NCBI RefSeq assembly: GCF_017308975.1
Contig: NZ_JADWPD010000004.1
Span: forward strand, 1 to 64,000
DNA: 64,000 nucleotides
From: Amycolatopsis sp. MtRt-6
Lineage (GTDB): Bacteria > Actinomycetota > Actinomycetes > Mycobacteriales > Pseudonocardiaceae
Direction: 5' to 3'
A program made the position numbers and the translations under genes. A model generated the notes under the pieces. It saw only the letters and a list, made by a program, of their open reading frames with translations, did not search any database and was not told where the DNA came from. Position 1 is the first letter of the stretch. The number at the start of each line of letters is the position of its first letter. Positions 50,282-59,019 of the stretch are shown in pieces.

Positions 50282-50476
50282 CCATAGGGACCCCCGGCCT
50301 CGTGCGGCAGGCGGCCGACGGATCGGGTCGGGTCGGGTCGCCGTCGCCGGCACCAGGTCGCCCCGCGCCTCGGCGATCTGCTCGGCGTCCGCCCGGGACG
50401 CGGTGTCCGTGCCGATCACGATGTGCCGCGCCCGGTCGAGCAACCCCGGCAGCGCCTCGAGTTCGCGGGACGTCAT
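50249..50476 (-). CDS. Short protein coupled to the 2OG oxygenase, probably truncated
   Basis: This 75-residue frame starts at an ATG that overlaps the oxygenase stop (ATGA). The first 45 residues look like a real helical protein (MTSRELEALPGLLDRARHIV, ASRADAEQIAEARGDLV). The rest is low-complexity and its end lies in the transposase remnant, so the original gene was probably cut by that element. I recognise no family. Confidence 0.45.
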   Translation of the reverse strand: MTSRELEALPGLLDRARHIVIGTDTASRADAEQIAEARGDLVPATATRPDPIRRPPAARGRGSLWLSAAAGAGCR

Positions 50477-51186
50477 GCTGCGTCGTGGAACACGAGGCCG
50501 AGCGTGTGCCGCCGGCCGGACCGGACCGCCGAGACGCCGTGGCGGACCGGGGCCGCCGACCAGCCGCGGGCCGAGCGGACCGGCCTGTCCCGGGTGGTGA
50601 ACACCAGGCCGTGGCCCTGCGGGATGAGCGTCGCCGTGCCGCGGGACTGGGCTCGCGGCCGCTGCTCCACCAGGAGGAACTCGCCGCCGGTGTGGTCGGT
50701 GCCCGGCTCGTTGAGGTTGATCACCACCTGTAGCGGGAACACCTTGTCGCCGTAGAGGTCGCGGTGCAGCGCGTTCCACCCGCCCGGTTCGTAGCGCAGC
50801 AGGATCGGCGTCGGCCGCCGTTGGCCCGCCGCGTGGCAGACCGCCAGCCACTCGTCCAAAGTGGACGGCCACTCCGCCGGTCGACCGAGCCGCGCGGACC
50901 AGTCCCGCGCGATCGGCAGCAGCCGCGGGTAGAGCGCCTGCCGCAGCCGCTGCACCGGCTCCGGGAACGGCGCGGCGAAGTAGTGGTAGTCGCCGTTGTC
51001 CCCGAACCGGTGGAGGCGCAGGTTCACCGTCGCCCGGAAGTGCGACGGTTCGTCCCACAGCGCGACCAGCCCCGCGCACTCGGCCGGGGTGAGCAGCCGC
51101 GGCAGGAGCGCGCAGCCGTAATCGTCGACCTCGGCGGCCACCGCGGCCCAGTCGGCGGCGGCGACGCGCTCTTCGAACGTCTTCAC
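50473..51186 (-). CDS. 2OG-Fe(II) oxygenase of the alkylation-repair operon
   Basis: This 237-residue protein has a double-stranded beta-helix iron site: the HxD in NALHRDLYGDKVFPLQVV, a distal histidine in APVRHGVSAV and an arginine (RSGRRHTLGLVFHDAA) for 2-oxoglutarate. Its neighbour is a methylguanine methyltransferase, so a role in alkylated-base repair is likely; the sequence is not a classic AlkB. It starts with GTG at 51186, overlapping the upstream stop by 4 bases, and ends on the next ATG. Confidence 0.82.
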   Translation of the reverse strand: MKTFEERVAAADWAAVAAEVDDYGCALLPRLLTPAECAGLVALWDEPSHFRATVNLRLHRFGDNGDYHYFAAPFPEPVQRLRQALYPRLLPIARDWSARLGRPAEWPSTLDEWLAVCHAAGQRRPTPILLRYEPGGWNALHRDLYGDKVFPLQVVINLNEPGTDHTGGEFLLVEQRPRAQSRGTATLIPQGHGLVFTTRDRPVRSARGWSAAPVRHGVSAVRSGRRHTLGLVFHDAA

Positions 51187-51779
51187 GCCGCCTCCATCGT
51201 CAGCAGGACCCGCTTGGCTTCCTCGCCGCCGGCGTACTGGCCGTACGACCCGTCGGACCGGACGACCCGGTGGCACGGCACCACCACCGGCAGGGGGTTG
51301 AGCGCGCACGCCGTGCCGACCGCGCGGACCGCCTTCGGGCTGCCGGCCGCCGCCGCGACCTGCGCGTAGCTTTCCGTGTGGCCGTAGGCGATCTCGGGCA
51401 GGTGGTCGAGCACCGCCCGGCGGAACCCCCGCGCCAGCCGGAGATCCAGCGGGACGTCGAAGACCTGCCGTTCGCCGGCGAAGTACTCGGCGAGCTGGCG
51501 GATGACTTCCTCGAACCGGGACGGCGCCCGGAGGATGCGCGGGCTGATGCTCGACGCCAGCTCGGTCAGCACGGCGTCGTGGTCCTGGCGTTCGAAGGCC
51601 ACCTTCACGAGGCCCTCCTCGGTCGCCGCCAGCAGCAGCGACCCGACCGGGGAGCCGACCGTGTGGTAGGCGACGTCCAGCAGGCCCTCGCGGGCAGCGT
51701 CGGCGACGAGCCGCTCGTGCATCGGGTTCGGGTCGAGCAGGATCTCGTCCCGCAAGTGCTTGAAGAAGAAGTCCGTCAT
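51183..51779 (-). CDS. ogt: Methylated-DNA-protein-cysteine methyltransferase
   Basis: This 198-residue suicide enzyme removes methyl groups from O6-methylguanine. It has the DNA-binding ARGFRRAVLDHLPEIAYGHTESYAQVAAAAG segment and the active-site cysteine in LPVVVPCHRVVRSDG, followed by GQYAGGEEAKRVLL. There is an N-terminal extension of about 35 residues before the Ogt fold (FFFKHLRDEILLDPNP). Starts and stops overlap as ATGA with the sigma factor upstream and GTGA with the oxygenase downstream. Confidence 0.92.
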   Translation of the reverse strand: MTDFFFKHLRDEILLDPNPMHERLVADAAREGLLDVAYHTVGSPVGSLLLAATEEGLVKVAFERQDHDAVLTELASSISPRILRAPSRFEEVIRQLAEYFAGERQVFDVPLDLRLARGFRRAVLDHLPEIAYGHTESYAQVAAAAGSPKAVRAVGTACALNPLPVVVPCHRVVRSDGSYGQYAGGEEAKRVLLTMEAA

Positions 51780-52252
51780 GAGTGCGCTCCTTCCAGGGGG
51801 TAGCTCGCCCGTAGTGCTTTGACGCCGTCGGCGGCCGCGCGGCGCGCGGCGTCGACGGTGCCTCCGGTGATCTCCGCGATCTCGCGGTACGGCAGCCCGG
51901 CCAGGTAGTGGTAGGCGACGGCGAGGCGCTGCTTGTCCGGCAATCGCGCCAGCGCGTCCCACAAATCGCCGTTCCACGCCGCCGCGCGGCCGGGCCGGTC
52001 CGGGAGCTCGCCGACCGGGACCGGGTCGCGGGCCCGCGCGCGGGTGACGTCGACGGCCTTGCGGTGCGCGATCGTGACGAGCCAGGCTTGGACGTTCGCG
52101 TCGGCGGGCAGCTCCGGGTACGCCTTCAACGCCGCCAGGAAGGTTTCCGACCAGGCGTCTTCGGCGTCGGCCGGCCCGAGCACGGCCCGGCAGACCCGGA
52201 GGACCATCGGCCCGTGCTCGGCGACGACTTGCTCGAACGGTTTCACGATCAC
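51776..52252 (-). CDS. ECF-like RNA polymerase sigma factor
   Basis: This 158-residue protein has sigma region 2 (MVLRVCRAVLGPADAEDAWSETFLAALKAYPELP) and region 4 (LWDALARLPDKQRLAVAYHYLAGLPYREIAEI, then GTVDAARRAAADGVKAL). The promoter-recognition helix is slightly short. GTG at 52252 or GTG at 52246 could be the start. It is the first gene of a tightly overlapped operon with ogt and the 2OG oxygenase, and so probably controls the response to DNA alkylation. No anti-sigma gene is visible. Confidence 0.87.
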   Translation of the reverse strand: MIVKPFEQVVAEHGPMVLRVCRAVLGPADAEDAWSETFLAALKAYPELPADANVQAWLVTIAHRKAVDVTRARARDPVPVGELPDRPGRAAAWNGDLWDALARLPDKQRLAVAYHYLAGLPYREIAEITGGTVDAARRAAADGVKALRASYPLEGAHS

Positions 52253-52287
52253 ATGAGGTAGACGTCCGGGAGCGCCGGAACGTGAGA

Positions 52288-53052
52288 TCACGGTTTCGCG
52301 GTGCCGGTGACGACGGTCGCGCCCAGCTCGTCGCAGGAGTGCACGCGCGGCGGCAAGCCCGCTGCCGCAAGGATTTCCGCGAGCACCGGCGCCTGCCGTT
52401 CACTCGATTCGATGAGCAGCGTCCCGCCCGGCGCGAGCCAGTCCGGCGCACCCGCGGCGACCCGGCGGGCGAGATCGAGGCCGTCCGCGCCGCCGTCGAG
52501 CGCCACCAGCGGCTCGTGCAGGCGAGCTTCCGGCGGCATCGTCGCGACAGCCTCCGAAGGCACGTACGGCACATTCGCCAGGAGCACCGACACCCGGCCA
52601 CGCAGGGAAGCCGGCAACGCGGAGTAGAGATCGCCCTGGTGGACAAAGGCGTCCGGCAGGTTCAGCCGCGCGCACTCGACCGCGGCGGCCTCGACGTCGG
52701 CGGCGTGCAGTTCACGCGGCGGCAGCGTCGCGGCGAACGCGGCACCGAGCGCCCCCGAGCCGCAGCACAGGTCGAGCACCACCGGTTCCGGCGGCGCGAG
52801 CGAGACGGCCACGTCGACGAGGAACCCCGTGCGGTGCCGCGGCACGAACACGCCGGGCCGCACGGTGACGCGCAGGCCGTGGAACTCCGCCCAGCCCAGC
52901 AGGTGCTCCAGCGGCAGCCCGGCGACGCGGCGTTCGACGAGCGCGTCGAGTTCCGCGGGGGACGTGGCCGCGGCGACGAGGAGATCGGCCTCGTCCTCGG
53001 CGAACACGCAGCCCGCGGCGCGCAGCCGGGAGACGACGGTGGGAGTGTCCAA
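52288..53052 (-). CDS. PrmC-related protein N5-glutamine methyltransferase-like
   Basis: This 254-residue methyltransferase has SAM motif I VVLDLCCGSGALGAAFA and the catalytic-like LLANVPYVPSEA in place of the NPPY of PrmC/HemK, which marks the PrmC-related subgroup rather than the release-factor enzyme itself. An N-terminal helical domain (about residues 1-70) is kept. The only start that fits is a TTG at 53052, so the true start is uncertain. It precedes the sigma-factor operon on the same strand, separated by 35 bases. Confidence 0.8.
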   Translation of the reverse strand: MDTPTVVSRLRAAGCVFAEDEADLLVAAATSPAELDALVERRVAGLPLEHLLGWAEFHGLRVTVRPGVFVPRHRTGFLVDVAVSLAPPEPVVLDLCCGSGALGAAFAATLPPRELHAADVEAAAVECARLNLPDAFVHQGDLYSALPASLRGRVSVLLANVPYVPSEAVATMPPEARLHEPLVALDGGADGLDLARRVAAGAPDWLAPGGTLLIESSERQAPVLAEILAAAGLPPRVHSCDELGATVVTGTAKP

Positions 53053-53064
53053 CGAGGAGGGAGC

Positions 53065-53568
53065 CTACAAGACCTGCACCGCGTCGCCGACGTTCAGCCC
53101 GTCGAAGAACGCCGCCGAATCGGCGTCGGTCAGGTGGACGCAGCCGTGTGACGGCGTGTCGATCGGTCCGGCGTGGAAGGCGATGCCGCCGGCGGCGAAG
53201 AACACCGAGTTGGGCATGTCGGTGCCGTACTGGCTGCTGCGGTGCTCGCGGTCCTTCCACACGACGTGGAACGACCCGGCGGGCGTCGCCTGGCCGGGTG
53301 ACCCGAACCCGGCCGGGACCGGGCCGCGGACCACCCGGCCGTCCCGCAGCAGCCAGGCCAGCCGCTGCGCCAGGCTCACGCAGGCGCCGGTCGTGATCGC
53401 GCACGGCGGCGCGGGCGGGGGAGCGGTGGTCTTGCCGGTCGTCACCGGAGCGGTGGTGGTCAGCGGTACCGGCTCGGCGATCGGGCTCGGCGTCGTGGTG
53501 CGCGGCGCCGAGCACGCCGTCGTGACCAGCACCGCCCCCAGCAGGGCCACCACCCCGGTCCTGCGCAT
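53065..53568 (-). CDS. L,D-transpeptidase-like lipoprotein (YkuD)
   Basis: This 167-residue protein has a lipoprotein signal (VVALLGAVLVTTACSAP, lipidated cysteine at about 19), a Thr/Pro-rich linker (PLTTTAPVTTGKTTAPPPA) and a YkuD domain with the catalytic motif HAGPIDTPSHGCVHLTD. It would form 3-3 peptidoglycan cross-links outside the membrane. At about 100 residues the catalytic domain is minimal compared with the usual size. It lies 12 bases upstream of the PrmC-like gene on the same strand. Confidence 0.85.
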   Translation of the reverse strand: MRRTGVVALLGAVLVTTACSAPRTTTPSPIAEPVPLTTTAPVTTGKTTAPPPAPPCAITTGACVSLAQRLAWLLRDGRVVRGPVPAGFGSPGQATPAGSFHVVWKDREHRSSQYGTDMPNSVFFAAGGIAFHAGPIDTPSHGCVHLTDADSAAFFDGLNVGDAVQVL

Positions 53569-53662
53569 CCGTCGTCCCCTCGCCGAAGAACCTGCCGGTG
53601 ACCAGTACGGGTGAACGGCCCCGAAGGTTGAGCGCGCGTGGGTTACCCCGGAAGGGTGACGG

Positions 53663-55030
53663 CTATTCCTGCGGCACCGTCACGACCCACCGTCCGGGGC
53701 GCCGGCGCAGGTACCCCCACCAGTACAGGGCCGACACGACGAGGACCGCGGCGGTGATGCCGAGGTCCAGCGCGCTCTGCTCGACCAGGACGTAGGTCAG
53801 CGCCGCGACGGCCAGCCCCGGCACGAGCGGCCACGCCGGCATCCGCCACACGTGCGGCTTCCGGTGCGCCGCCCGGCGCGCGCCGAGCGCGGCGATCGCG
53901 ACGCTCAGGTAGAGCGCGACGACGGCCACCCCGGTGACGCCGCTGAGCGTGTCCACCGGCACGAAGCAGAGGACGGCTTCGGACAGGCCGACCACCAGCG
54001 TCGCGACCCACGGCGCACCGAACCGCTCGCTCACCACGCTCATCGCCCGGTTGACCGGCGTCGGCCACGCGCGGTCGCGGGCGGAGGCGTAGAGCACCCG
54101 CGAGTTCTGGATGACCATGACGATCACCGCGTTCACGATCGCCGCCGCGATGCACAGGCTGATCGCCACCCCGACGCCGCTGCCGCCCCAGCCGGTGACC
54201 AGCGCGGTCAGGTCGAGCCCGGCGAGCGCGGCGGTGTCCGGCACGGCCAGGGTGATCGCCACGACCGGCACGAGGATGACGACGGCGCTGATCCCGAGCG
54301 TCCAGAACACCGTCCTGGCCACGGTCCGGCGCGGTTCCCGCATCTCCTCGGCGAGGTAGACGGCGGTGCTGAAGCCCTGCGTGACGAACAGCGCGACAGC
54401 GAGCCCGGCGACGACGGCGATCAGCCCGATCCCGCTGGTGCCGAGGCTCGGCTTGACCAGCACGGCCGGGCTCTGCGTGGCGTGCGTGAACGCGAGCAGC
54501 GAGACGACGAAGATCGCGACGACCTCGATGACCAGGAAGATCCCGGTGATCCAGGCGTTGGAGCGCAGGTTCAGCAGCCCCATCACAGTGCCGGCGACCA
54601 TCACGAGCGCGCCCGCGACCGACGGGCTGACGTCGATGACGGCGGCGAGGTAGTCGGCCACGCCGATCGCGATGATCGGGGGCACGACGAGGATGACGAC
54701 GAACGACAGCATGAACGTCAGCCAGCCGGCGAACCGGTTCGCCACCGTCGTCACCATCGCGTACTCGCCGCCGGCGCTCGGCACCAGCGTGCCGAGTTCG
54801 GAGTAGCAGCAGGCGATGCCGGCGCAGAGCAGCACGGCGAGGGCGATGGCGAGCGCGGTGCCGGTGCCGAGGTCGGCGAACAGCGGGGGAACGAGGACGA
54901 ACAGCGACGACGCCGGCGTCACGCAGCTGAGCGTGAGCAGCGTGCCACCGCCGACGCCGATGGAACGGGTGAGCGTGCGGGTCTTCGGTGCGGCCGCTGC
55001 GACGTCGGGCGGGGCGGGAGTGCGGGGCAT
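53663..55030 (-). CDS. APC-superfamily amino-acid/amine permease
   Basis: This 455-residue permease has 12 hydrophobic helices and the APC signatures GVGGGTLLTLSCVTPASSLF, CYSELGTLVPSAGGEYAM and FVTQGFSTAVYLAEEMREP. It probably takes up an amino acid or polyamine that is used by the aminotransferase encoded beyond the Lrp gene. Upstream, the same ACGACT-type operator motif found before that aminotransferase gene occurs three times, so one Lrp regulator may control both. The ATG at 55030 is preceded by no strong ribosome-binding site. Confidence 0.88.
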   Translation of the reverse strand: MPRTPAPPDVAAAAPKTRTLTRSIGVGGGTLLTLSCVTPASSLFVLVPPLFADLGTGTALAIALAVLLCAGIACCYSELGTLVPSAGGEYAMVTTVANRFAGWLTFMLSFVVILVVPPIIAIGVADYLAAVIDVSPSVAGALVMVAGTVMGLLNLRSNAWITGIFLVIEVVAIFVVSLLAFTHATQSPAVLVKPSLGTSGIGLIAVVAGLAVALFVTQGFSTAVYLAEEMREPRRTVARTVFWTLGISAVVILVPVVAITLAVPDTAALAGLDLTALVTGWGGSGVGVAISLCIAAAIVNAVIVMVIQNSRVLYASARDRAWPTPVNRAMSVVSERFGAPWVATLVVGLSEAVLCFVPVDTLSGVTGVAVVALYLSVAIAALGARRAAHRKPHVWRMPAWPLVPGLAVAALTYVLVEQSALDLGITAAVLVVSALYWWGYLRRRPGRWVVTVPQE

Positions 55031-55077
55031 GGGCGTTCCCTCCGGCCGGGAGCTGGGTGCGACGGATGGAACAGCAC

Positions 55078-55154
55078 CGATTCAGTGTTGTCAACGCGTT
55101 CGGAACGACTGATTTAGTTGTCTGAAGGCGGTGAGACATTCGGATTCAGTCACT
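55078..55154. promoter_or_regulatory. Lrp-box series upstream of the permease
   Basis: Three sites share the GATTCAGT / ACGACTGAT pattern: CGATTCAGTGTTGTC (55078-55092), the near-palindrome AACGACTGATTTAGTTGTC (55104-55122) and GATTCAGTCACT (55143-55154). They lie in the divergent gap between the permease and lrp genes. Confidence 0.6.
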
Positions 55155-55212
55155 CTTCGTCACGGCGTGGCGGGTTTGCCCGCCGCTGCCCGCGTCGGGG
55201 ATGATCCGGGGC

Positions 55213-55695
55213 GTGAGCAGCCAGGACACGACCGGCCGGCCCGCCCCGCCGGTGCTCGACGAGATCTCGCGGCAGATCATCGCGCAACTGCAGGAGGACG
55301 GGCGGCGTGCGTACGCGACCATCGGCAAGGCCGTCGGCCTGTCCGAGGCCGCGGTCCGGCAGCGGGTGCAGCGGCTGTCCGACTCCGGGGTCATCCAGAT
55401 CGTCGCCGTCTCGGATCCCTTGCAGGTCGGGCTGTTCCGGCAGGCGATGATCGCGATCACCGTCGACGGCCCGCTGGAGCCGGTCGGCGACGCACTGGCC
55501 GAAATGGACGAGATCGCGTACGTGATCCTCTGCGCCGGGCGCTACGACCTGCTCTGCGAGGCCGTCTGCGCGGACGACGAGGCGCTGCTCCAGCTGATCT
55601 CGACGCGGATCCGCGCGCTGCCCGGTGTCCGGCACGCGGAGGCGATGGTCTACCTGAAGCTGCGGAAGCAGACCTACCAGTGGGGCACTCGCTGA
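55213..55695 (+). CDS. Lrp/AsnC-family regulator
   Basis: This 160-residue regulator has an N-terminal winged helix (about residues 14-65: IIAQLQEDGRRAYATIGKAVGLSEAAVRQRVQRL) and a C-terminal RAM ligand domain (about 70-155: VILCAGRYDLLCEAV). GTG at 55213 and ATG at 55201 are both possible starts. It lies between a permease and an aminotransferase gene. Related operator motifs occur on both sides, indicating that it controls both genes and probably itself. Confidence 0.9.
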   Translation: MSSQDTTGRPAPPVLDEISRQIIAQLQEDGRRAYATIGKAVGLSEAAVRQRVQRLSDSGVIQIVAVSDPLQVGLFRQAMIAITVDGPLEPVGDALAEMDEIAYVILCAGRYDLLCEAVCADDEALLQLISTRIRALPGVRHAEAMVYLKLRKQTYQWGTR

Positions 55696-55700
55696 CCGTG

Positions 55701-55775
55701 ACGACTAAATCCGAAGGTTTCACTGCCTGGGCGATCATGAATTAGTCGTCGAAATTCGGCTGGACGACTGAATCG
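55701..55775. promoter_or_regulatory. Lrp-box series upstream of the aminotransferase
   Basis: ACGACTAAATCC (55701-55712), GAATTAGTCGTCG (55739-55751, inverted) and GACGACTGAATCG (55763-55775) repeat the motif seen before the permease. Three sites within 75 bases suit the multimeric binding of Lrp proteins. Confidence 0.62.
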
Positions 55776-55812
55776 CTTGCGCTCTGGGTGGAGTGCGTGC
55801 GATAACCGGGGT

Positions 55813-57174
55813 ATGACTGCCGACCTCGCCCAGGCTGCCCGCGACAACCTCTGGCTGCACTTCACCCGCCACTCGGCCTACGCGGACACCGACGTCCCGG
55901 TGATCGTCCGCGGCGAAGGCGCCTACATCTGGGACGCCCACGGGAAGCGTTACCTGGACGGGCTCGCCGGCCTGTTCGCGGTGCAGGTCGGCCACGGCCG
56001 CGAAGAACTCGCCGAGGCCGCCGCGCGGCAGACGAAGCAGCTCGCGTACTTCCCGCTGTGGGGCCACGCGCACCCGACGGCGATCGAACTGGCTTCGCGG
56101 CTCGCTGCCGCGGCGCCGGGTGACCTCGATCGAGTGTTCTTCACCGTGAGCGGCGGCGAGTCCGTCGAGACGGCGTGGAAGCTCGCGAAGCAGTACTTCA
56201 AGCTCGTCGGGAAGCCGGGCAAGCACAAGGTGATCAGCCGCGCGCTGGCCTACCACGGGACGTCACAGGGCGCGCTGTCGATCACCGGCATCCCGGGCGC
56301 GAAAGCGGACTTCGAACCGCTCGTGCCGAGCACCCTGCGCGTGCCGAACACGAACTTCTACCGCGCGCCCGAGCACGCCGACGACTACGAGGCGTACGGC
56401 CGCTGGGCCGCCGACCAGATCGAGCAGGCGATCGAGTTCGAGGGCGCGGACACGGTGGCCGCGGTGTTCCTGGAGCCGGTGCAGAACACCGGCGGCTGCT
56501 TCGTGCCGCCGCCCGGCTACTTCGCGCGGGTGCGCGAGATCTGCGACAGGCACGACGTGCTGCTGGTGTCGGACGAGGTGATCTGCGCGTTCGGCCGGCT
56601 TGGCCACGACTTCGCGGCCAAGCGGTACGGCTACCGGCCGGACATCATCACGACGGCGAAGGGCCTGACGTCGGGCTACGCGCCGCTGGGCGCGGTGCTG
56701 GCTTCGGAGCGGTTGATGGAGCCGTTCACCCACGGCGCGACGACGTTCATGCACGGCTCGACGTACGGCGGCCACCCGGTGTCGTGCGCGGTGGCGCTGG
56801 CGAACCTCGACCTGATGGAGCGGGAGGATCTGTACGGGCACGTGCTGCGGCGGGAGGACGCTTTCCGGTCCACTTTGGACCGGTTGCTGGACCTGCCCAT
56901 CGTCGGGGACGTTCGCGGGGCCGGGTTCTTCTACGGCATCGAGCTGGTGAAGGACAAGGCGACCAAGGAGACGTTCTCGGCCGAGGAGTCCGAGCGGGTG
57001 CTGCGGGGGTTCCTGTCCGAGGCGCTGTTCGAGGCCGGGTTGTACTGCCGGGCCGATGATCGGGCCGAGCCGGTGGTGCAGCTGTCGCCGCCGTTGGTCT
57101 GTGATCAGGCGGAGTTCGACGAGATGGAACAGATTCTGCGGGACACGCTGACCCGGGCTTGGAAGATGCTGTAG
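55813..57174 (+). CDS. Class III (omega) aminotransferase
   Basis: This 453-residue PLP enzyme has the class III pattern: the FFTVSGGESVETAWKLAKQYF phosphate-binding region, AVFLEPVQNTGGCFVPPPGYF, SDEVICAFGRLG and the Schiff-base lysine Lys283 in TTAKGLTSGYAPLGAV. It transfers an amino group from a diamine, omega-amino acid or similar to pyruvate or 2-oxoglutarate. The adjacent Lrp and permease genes indicate catabolism of an imported amine. ATG at 55813 is the first start with conserved sequence. A hairpin about 80 bases after the stop ends the transcript. Confidence 0.9.
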   Translation: MTADLAQAARDNLWLHFTRHSAYADTDVPVIVRGEGAYIWDAHGKRYLDGLAGLFAVQVGHGREELAEAAARQTKQLAYFPLWGHAHPTAIELASRLAAAAPGDLDRVFFTVSGGESVETAWKLAKQYFKLVGKPGKHKVISRALAYHGTSQGALSITGIPGAKADFEPLVPSTLRVPNTNFYRAPEHADDYEAYGRWAADQIEQAIEFEGADTVAAVFLEPVQNTGGCFVPPPGYFARVREICDRHDVLLVSDEVICAFGRLGHDFAAKRYGYRPDIITTAKGLTSGYAPLGAVLASERLMEPFTHGATTFMHGSTYGGHPVSCAVALANLDLMEREDLYGHVLRREDAFRSTLDRLLDLPIVGDVRGAGFFYGIELVKDKATKETFSAEESERVLRGFLSEALFEAGLYCRADDRAEPVVQLSPPLVCDQAEFDEMEQILRDTLTRAWKML

Positions 57175-57252
57175 GGGTGGCCTCCGGCCCCCGGCATCCA
57201 CGATACCGGGCGGCACCGACAGTTCCGGCTCTGCGGGCGGCCGCGCTGACCC

Positions 57253-57286
57253 GATCGGGCGGGGAACTCGCGTTCCCGGCCCGATC
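57253..57286 (+). terminator. Terminator hairpin after the aminotransferase
   Basis: GATCGGGCGGGGAA (57253-57266) pairs with TTCCCGGCCCGATC (57273-57286) at 13 of 14 positions around a 6-base loop, followed by ACTCCTTTCCT. Confidence 0.7.
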
Positions 57287-57393
57287 ACTCCTTTCCTGAG
57301 TACCGTAGGTTTGCGGGGGGCCGGGAACGCGGCCGGACACCGGCCCTGCCCGTGTCCGCGCCGATCGGCCGCGTTCTGCGGGGAGGAGACCCG

Positions 57394-58596
57394 ATGACCG
57401 CCACCACGGACAGCCCGCGCCTGCCTTTCGAACGGCCGAACGTGCTGGAAATCGCGCCGCTCTTCGCGGTGCTGCGGCGGCAGGGACCCGTTGTTCCGGT
57501 GACCACCCCGGCCGGGGACCCGGCCTGGCTCGTCACCGGCTTCGAGCAGGTCCGCGCGGTGTTCACCGATCCGCGGTTCGGGCGCTCGCACCCGGCGCCG
57601 GAGGAAGCCGCGGCGTTGTCGAACGCCGCCATCCTGAGCCGGCCGCAGGGAGACCACGAAACCGAACACACCGAGCACGCGCGGATGCGGCGGATGCTCG
57701 TGCCCGCCTTCTCCGCCAACCGGATCCGGCGGCTCGCCGGCCACGTCCAGGAGCTCGCCGACGGCTGCTTCGACACCATGGAGCAGGCCGGCGACGGCCC
57801 GGTCGACCTGCACGAACACCTCTCGTTCCCGTTGCCGGTCCTGGTCATCTGCGAGCTGCTGGGCGTGCCGTACGAAGACCGCGACACCTTCCGCGTGCTG
57901 TCCGACCGGATGGGGCGGATGGACATCGGCGACGGCGCGGACGCGGCGCTCGACGAGTTCACCGCCTCCATGAGCCGGCTCGCCGCGGCCAAACGGCGGA
58001 ATCCCGGCCAGGACGTCGTGTCGGACATGGTCCGCGCGCAGGCCGAGGATCCGTCCTTCACCGACGACGACCTCGCGCGGCTCGCCGCCGGCCTGCTGTT
58101 CGCCGGCCACGAGACCACGTCCAACCGGATCGACCTCGGCGTGCTCTACCTGCTCACCGATCTCGCCCGCCGCGACGCGCTGGCTGCCGATCCCGAGGGC
58201 CGGGTGCACGGCGTCGTCGAGGAAATCCTGCGGCTGTCCGCCCCGAGCGGGCTCGGCGTCCTGCGGTACGCGCACGACGACGTCGAGGTCGGTGGCGTCA
58301 CCATCGCGCGCGGCGACGCCGTCGTGCTGTCGATCGCGGCCGCGAACCGGGACGGCTCCGTGTTCCCGGAGCCGGACAGGTTCGACCCGGACCGCAAGCC
58401 GAACTCGCACGTCGCCTTCGCCTACGGTGGCTGGTTCTGCATCGGCGCCAGCCTGGCCCGCACCGAACTGCGCGTCGTGTTCGGCTCGCTGTTCCGGCGG
58501 TTCCCGGGGTTGCGCCTGGCCGTCGGGGTGGATGAACTCCGGGTCCGGACCAACCGTGTCACCGGGGGAGTGGACCGCGTGCCGGTCCTCTGGTAG
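57394..58596 (+). CDS. Cytochrome P450
   Basis: This 400-residue P450 shows the I-helix oxygen-binding [16 protein letters not shown], the K-helix ExxR in [17 protein letters not shown]-like DRFDPDRKP and the haem ligand Cys349 in [18 protein letters not shown], a full FxxGxxxCxG. It belongs with bacterial class I P450s and needs a ferredoxin and reductase, neither of which is beside it. GGGGAGGAG precedes the ATG. It is followed by two genes on the same strand with gaps of 31 and 2 bases, so it heads a three-gene operon. Confidence 0.92.
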   Translation: MTATTDSPRLPFERPNVLEIAPLFAVLRRQGPVVPVTTPAGDPAWLVTGFEQVRAVFTDPRFGRSHPAPEEAAALSNAAILSRPQGDHETEHTEHARMRRMLVPAFSANRIRRLAGHVQELADGCFDTMEQAGDGPVDLHEHLSFPLPVLVICELLGVPYEDRDTFRVLSDRMGRMDIGDGADAALDEFTASMSRLAAAKRRNPGQDVVSDMVRAQAEDPSFTDDDLARLAAGLLFAGHETTSNRIDLGVLYLLTDLARRDALAADPEGRVHGVVEEILRLSAPSGLGVLRYAHDDVEVGGVTIARGDAVVLSIAAANRDGSVFPEPDRFDPDRKPNSHVAFAYGGWFCIGASLARTELRVVFGSLFRRFPGLRLAVGVDELRVRTNRVTGGVDRVPVLW

Positions 58597-58627
58597 ACCA
58601 ACGGCGGTCGTGAGCGGAGGAAAAGAA

Positions 58628-59017
58628 GTGACGTTGTGGGACAAGCTCGGGATGGACGACAAGCTCGTCAAGGTGCTGCAGGAGATCCCGCCGGGTCCCG
58701 ACGCGGAGGAGTTCGGCCGGGCGTACGTCACGATCCACCAGCTGGCCGTCGAGCTCGACCAGCGGTTTCCCGAGGTGCGCAAGCAACTGGACGTGCCGCT
58801 GGGCGGCGGCGCGACGCGGCACGCCGGTCTCGTCGAACTGCTCGGCAAGGAACTCGTGGACAAGATCAGGCGCTACGGCGACGTCTACCCGATCGAAGCC
58901 GCGCAGCTTTCGTCGGTGCGGTTCCGGGAGGTGCGGCTGCGCGGTCCGGGCGGCCGTGACCTCGTCGGCGCGTCGAAGACCGACCTGCCGTTGATCCGCC
59001 TGCGGCCGAAGGACTGA
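58628..59017 (+). CDS. Unknown helical protein of the P450 operon
   Basis: This 129-residue protein begins VTLWDKLGMDDKLVKVLQEI and is mostly helical, ending with a basic segment FREVRLRGPGGRDLVG. It has no signal peptide, membrane segment, metal motif or family that I recognise. GGAGG lies eight bases before the GTG at 58628. Its stop is two bases from the response regulator's start, so the three genes are expressed together. It could be a P450 partner or substrate-carrier protein; that is a guess. Confidence 0.6.
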   Translation: MTLWDKLGMDDKLVKVLQEIPPGPDAEEFGRAYVTIHQLAVELDQRFPEVRKQLDVPLGGGATRHAGLVELLGKELVDKIRRYGDVYPIEAAQLSSVRFREVRLRGPGGRDLVGASKTDLPLIRLRPKD

Positions 59018-59019
59018 GG

